Below, one piece after another: positions 17,693-18,249 of a stretch of DNA of 18,249 nt. Source of the stretch: Spirogloea muscicola (Eukaryota; Streptophyta; Zygnematophyceae; Spirogloeales; Spirogloeaceae); contig WELB01000264.1 of assembly GCA_009602725.1 (NCBI GenBank), forward strand, positions 116,406 through 134,654. Direction: 5' to 3'. The position numbers and the translations under genes are program-made. Below the pieces are notes generated by a model. It was not told the DNA's origin and made no database searches. It saw only the letters and a list, made by a program, of their open reading frames with translations. Each line of letters begins with the position of its first letter. Within the stretch, counting starts at the first letter, position 1.

Positions 17693-17973
17693 GCCACGCG
17701 CTCGGGCTCCGCTGGCGGGGGGTGACGGCGGCGGAGGAGATGGGGGCGGCGGGGGGGAGCGCAGATGAAGGCGAGGGGGAATGGCGGTCGGGGCTGCGGC
17801 GGAGCGGGGTGGCGCTGGCGATGTCGGCGACGGCGGGTGGCGCGGCGGCTGCGGGATCGGCGGGGGCGGGGGTGGGGGCAGGCGCGGGGGCTTGGTCGGG
17901 AGGGGGCCTGCTCGCTGCGAACCCCATGGCGGCCCGGGGTTTTGGGAAGGAGCGTGTATCGAGAGATAGCGGC

Positions 17974-18105
17974 TGCTGATGTGAACGGATCGGCTGTGAA
18001 ATGCCAGCCAGATGCATGCAGGTGTTCATGACGGAGCCACAGGCTAGGCAGACAGGGCGCCCTCAATACCCCCGTGTCAGCAGTAGCAAGTCAGATGAGC
18101 TGAGG
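17974..18105 (+). repeat. 132-bp dispersed repeat, copy 2
   Basis: This is the partner of 6668-6799, the same length, with about seven substitutions. It includes the hairpin GGCTGTGAAATGCCAGCC at 17992-18009. It borders the 5' side of the decayed LINE and ends one base before an ATG-initiated open frame. Confidence 0.85.
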
Positions 18106-18249
18106 ATGGCGGAGCCCTGCGAGGCTTCTCGGCAGGCTCGGTCGAGGGCGCCGCCGCCGCCGCCGCCGCCCCTCCTAAACCCCGGGCCGCCGCCGGCGCC
18201 CCCGCCGGCGGCGCCCGCCATGGGGTCCGCGGCGGCGAGCTGGCCCCCT
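18106..18249 (+). CDS. open frame running off the window, Pro/Ala-rich, uncertain
   Basis: ATG at 18106 opens a frame with no stop up to the window edge (48 codons): MAEPCEASRQARSRAP, a Pro run from a (CCG)n tract at about 18150-18171, LLNPGPPPAPPPAAP, then MGSAAASWPP. A second in-frame ATG at 18220 has a good context (CCCGCCATGG). The stretch is a CpG-island-like segment and could be the 5' end of a gene or its 5' leader. It could equally be low-complexity GC-rich sequence. No domain is visible in what is present. Confidence 0.3.
   Translation, partial: MAEPCEASRQARSRAPPPPPPPLLNPGPPPAPPPAAPAMGSAAASWPP

Larger units (their letters stand above)
15200..17900 (-). mobile_element. decayed non-LTR (LINE-type) retrotransposon
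   Basis: On the minus strand, protein motifs of one retroelement appear in order but in different frames. First come two zinc-finger motifs (about 17612-17692 and 16930-16992), separated by a Pro/Ala-rich low-complexity part. Then a pre-RT segment (GELSRAVQAL, about 16394-16422; AAGGPSQMLTEHLRELF, about 16164-16214), and then reverse transcriptase. There is no integrase, RNase H or LTR that I can see. The ends are approximate: I could not find a poly(A) tail or target duplications. Frameshifts and stops mean it cannot be active. Zinc fingers upstream of RT are known in several LINE lineages, including R2-like ones; I do not assign a clade. Confidence 0.8.

Overview
This window is nuclear DNA from a eukaryote, most likely a streptophyte (a charophyte-grade alga or a land plant) with a large, repeat-rich genome. 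Three observations support this. A spliced NAC-type transcription factor gene is present, a family restricted to streptophytes. A degenerate plant-type telomere tract (TTTAGGG-like) is present. A nuclear-inserted piece of mitochondrial nad4 matches plant/charophyte protein sequence. Nothing resembles bacterial organisation: there are no operons, no dense genes and no Shine-Dalgarno-led reading frames. I cannot name the species.

Layout. Positions 1-960 hold a short tandem repeat and a 445-bp Tc1/mariner-like MITE with 23-bp perfect terminal inverted repeats and TA target duplications. The MITE sits inside a copy of a dispersed hairpin repeat (core GGGCTGTGAAAAGCCAGCCC and its reverse) that recurs at least 16 times across the window on both strands. 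Positions 960-2370 are GC-rich and contain a telomere-like tract but no gene. Positions 2379-3973 hold the one convincing host gene: a divergent NAC-domain gene with two introns at the classical NAC positions and an in-frame TAG 91 codons before the next stop. Positions 4000-7600 are mostly dispersed repeats: hairpin-repeat clusters, one copy of a 132-bp repeat and one copy of a ~235-bp repeat. Positions 7600-9100 are GC-rich, followed by an unrecognised Cys-rich minus-strand reading frame broken by a stop. Positions 9770-10120 carry the second ~235-bp repeat and a broken retroviral-type zinc knuckle. Positions 10345-10600 carry the nad4 insertion. Positions 10700-13700 contain several short, protein-like but unrecognised reading frames and a 52-bp tandem repeat. 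Positions 14195-14470 are a 138-bp tandem repeat.

Positions ~15200-17900 (minus strand) are a decayed non-LTR retrotransposon. It has two upstream zinc-finger motifs and a reverse transcriptase spread over several frames, with both catalytic aspartate motifs altered. The second copy of the 132-bp repeat lies next to its 5' side. The window ends in a CpG-rich, (CCG)n-containing stretch with an open reading frame that runs off the edge.

No genes here work together as a pathway. The window reads as one regulatory gene (possibly decaying) embedded in layered mobile-element remains. Calls in the unrecognised ORFs are deliberately cautious.
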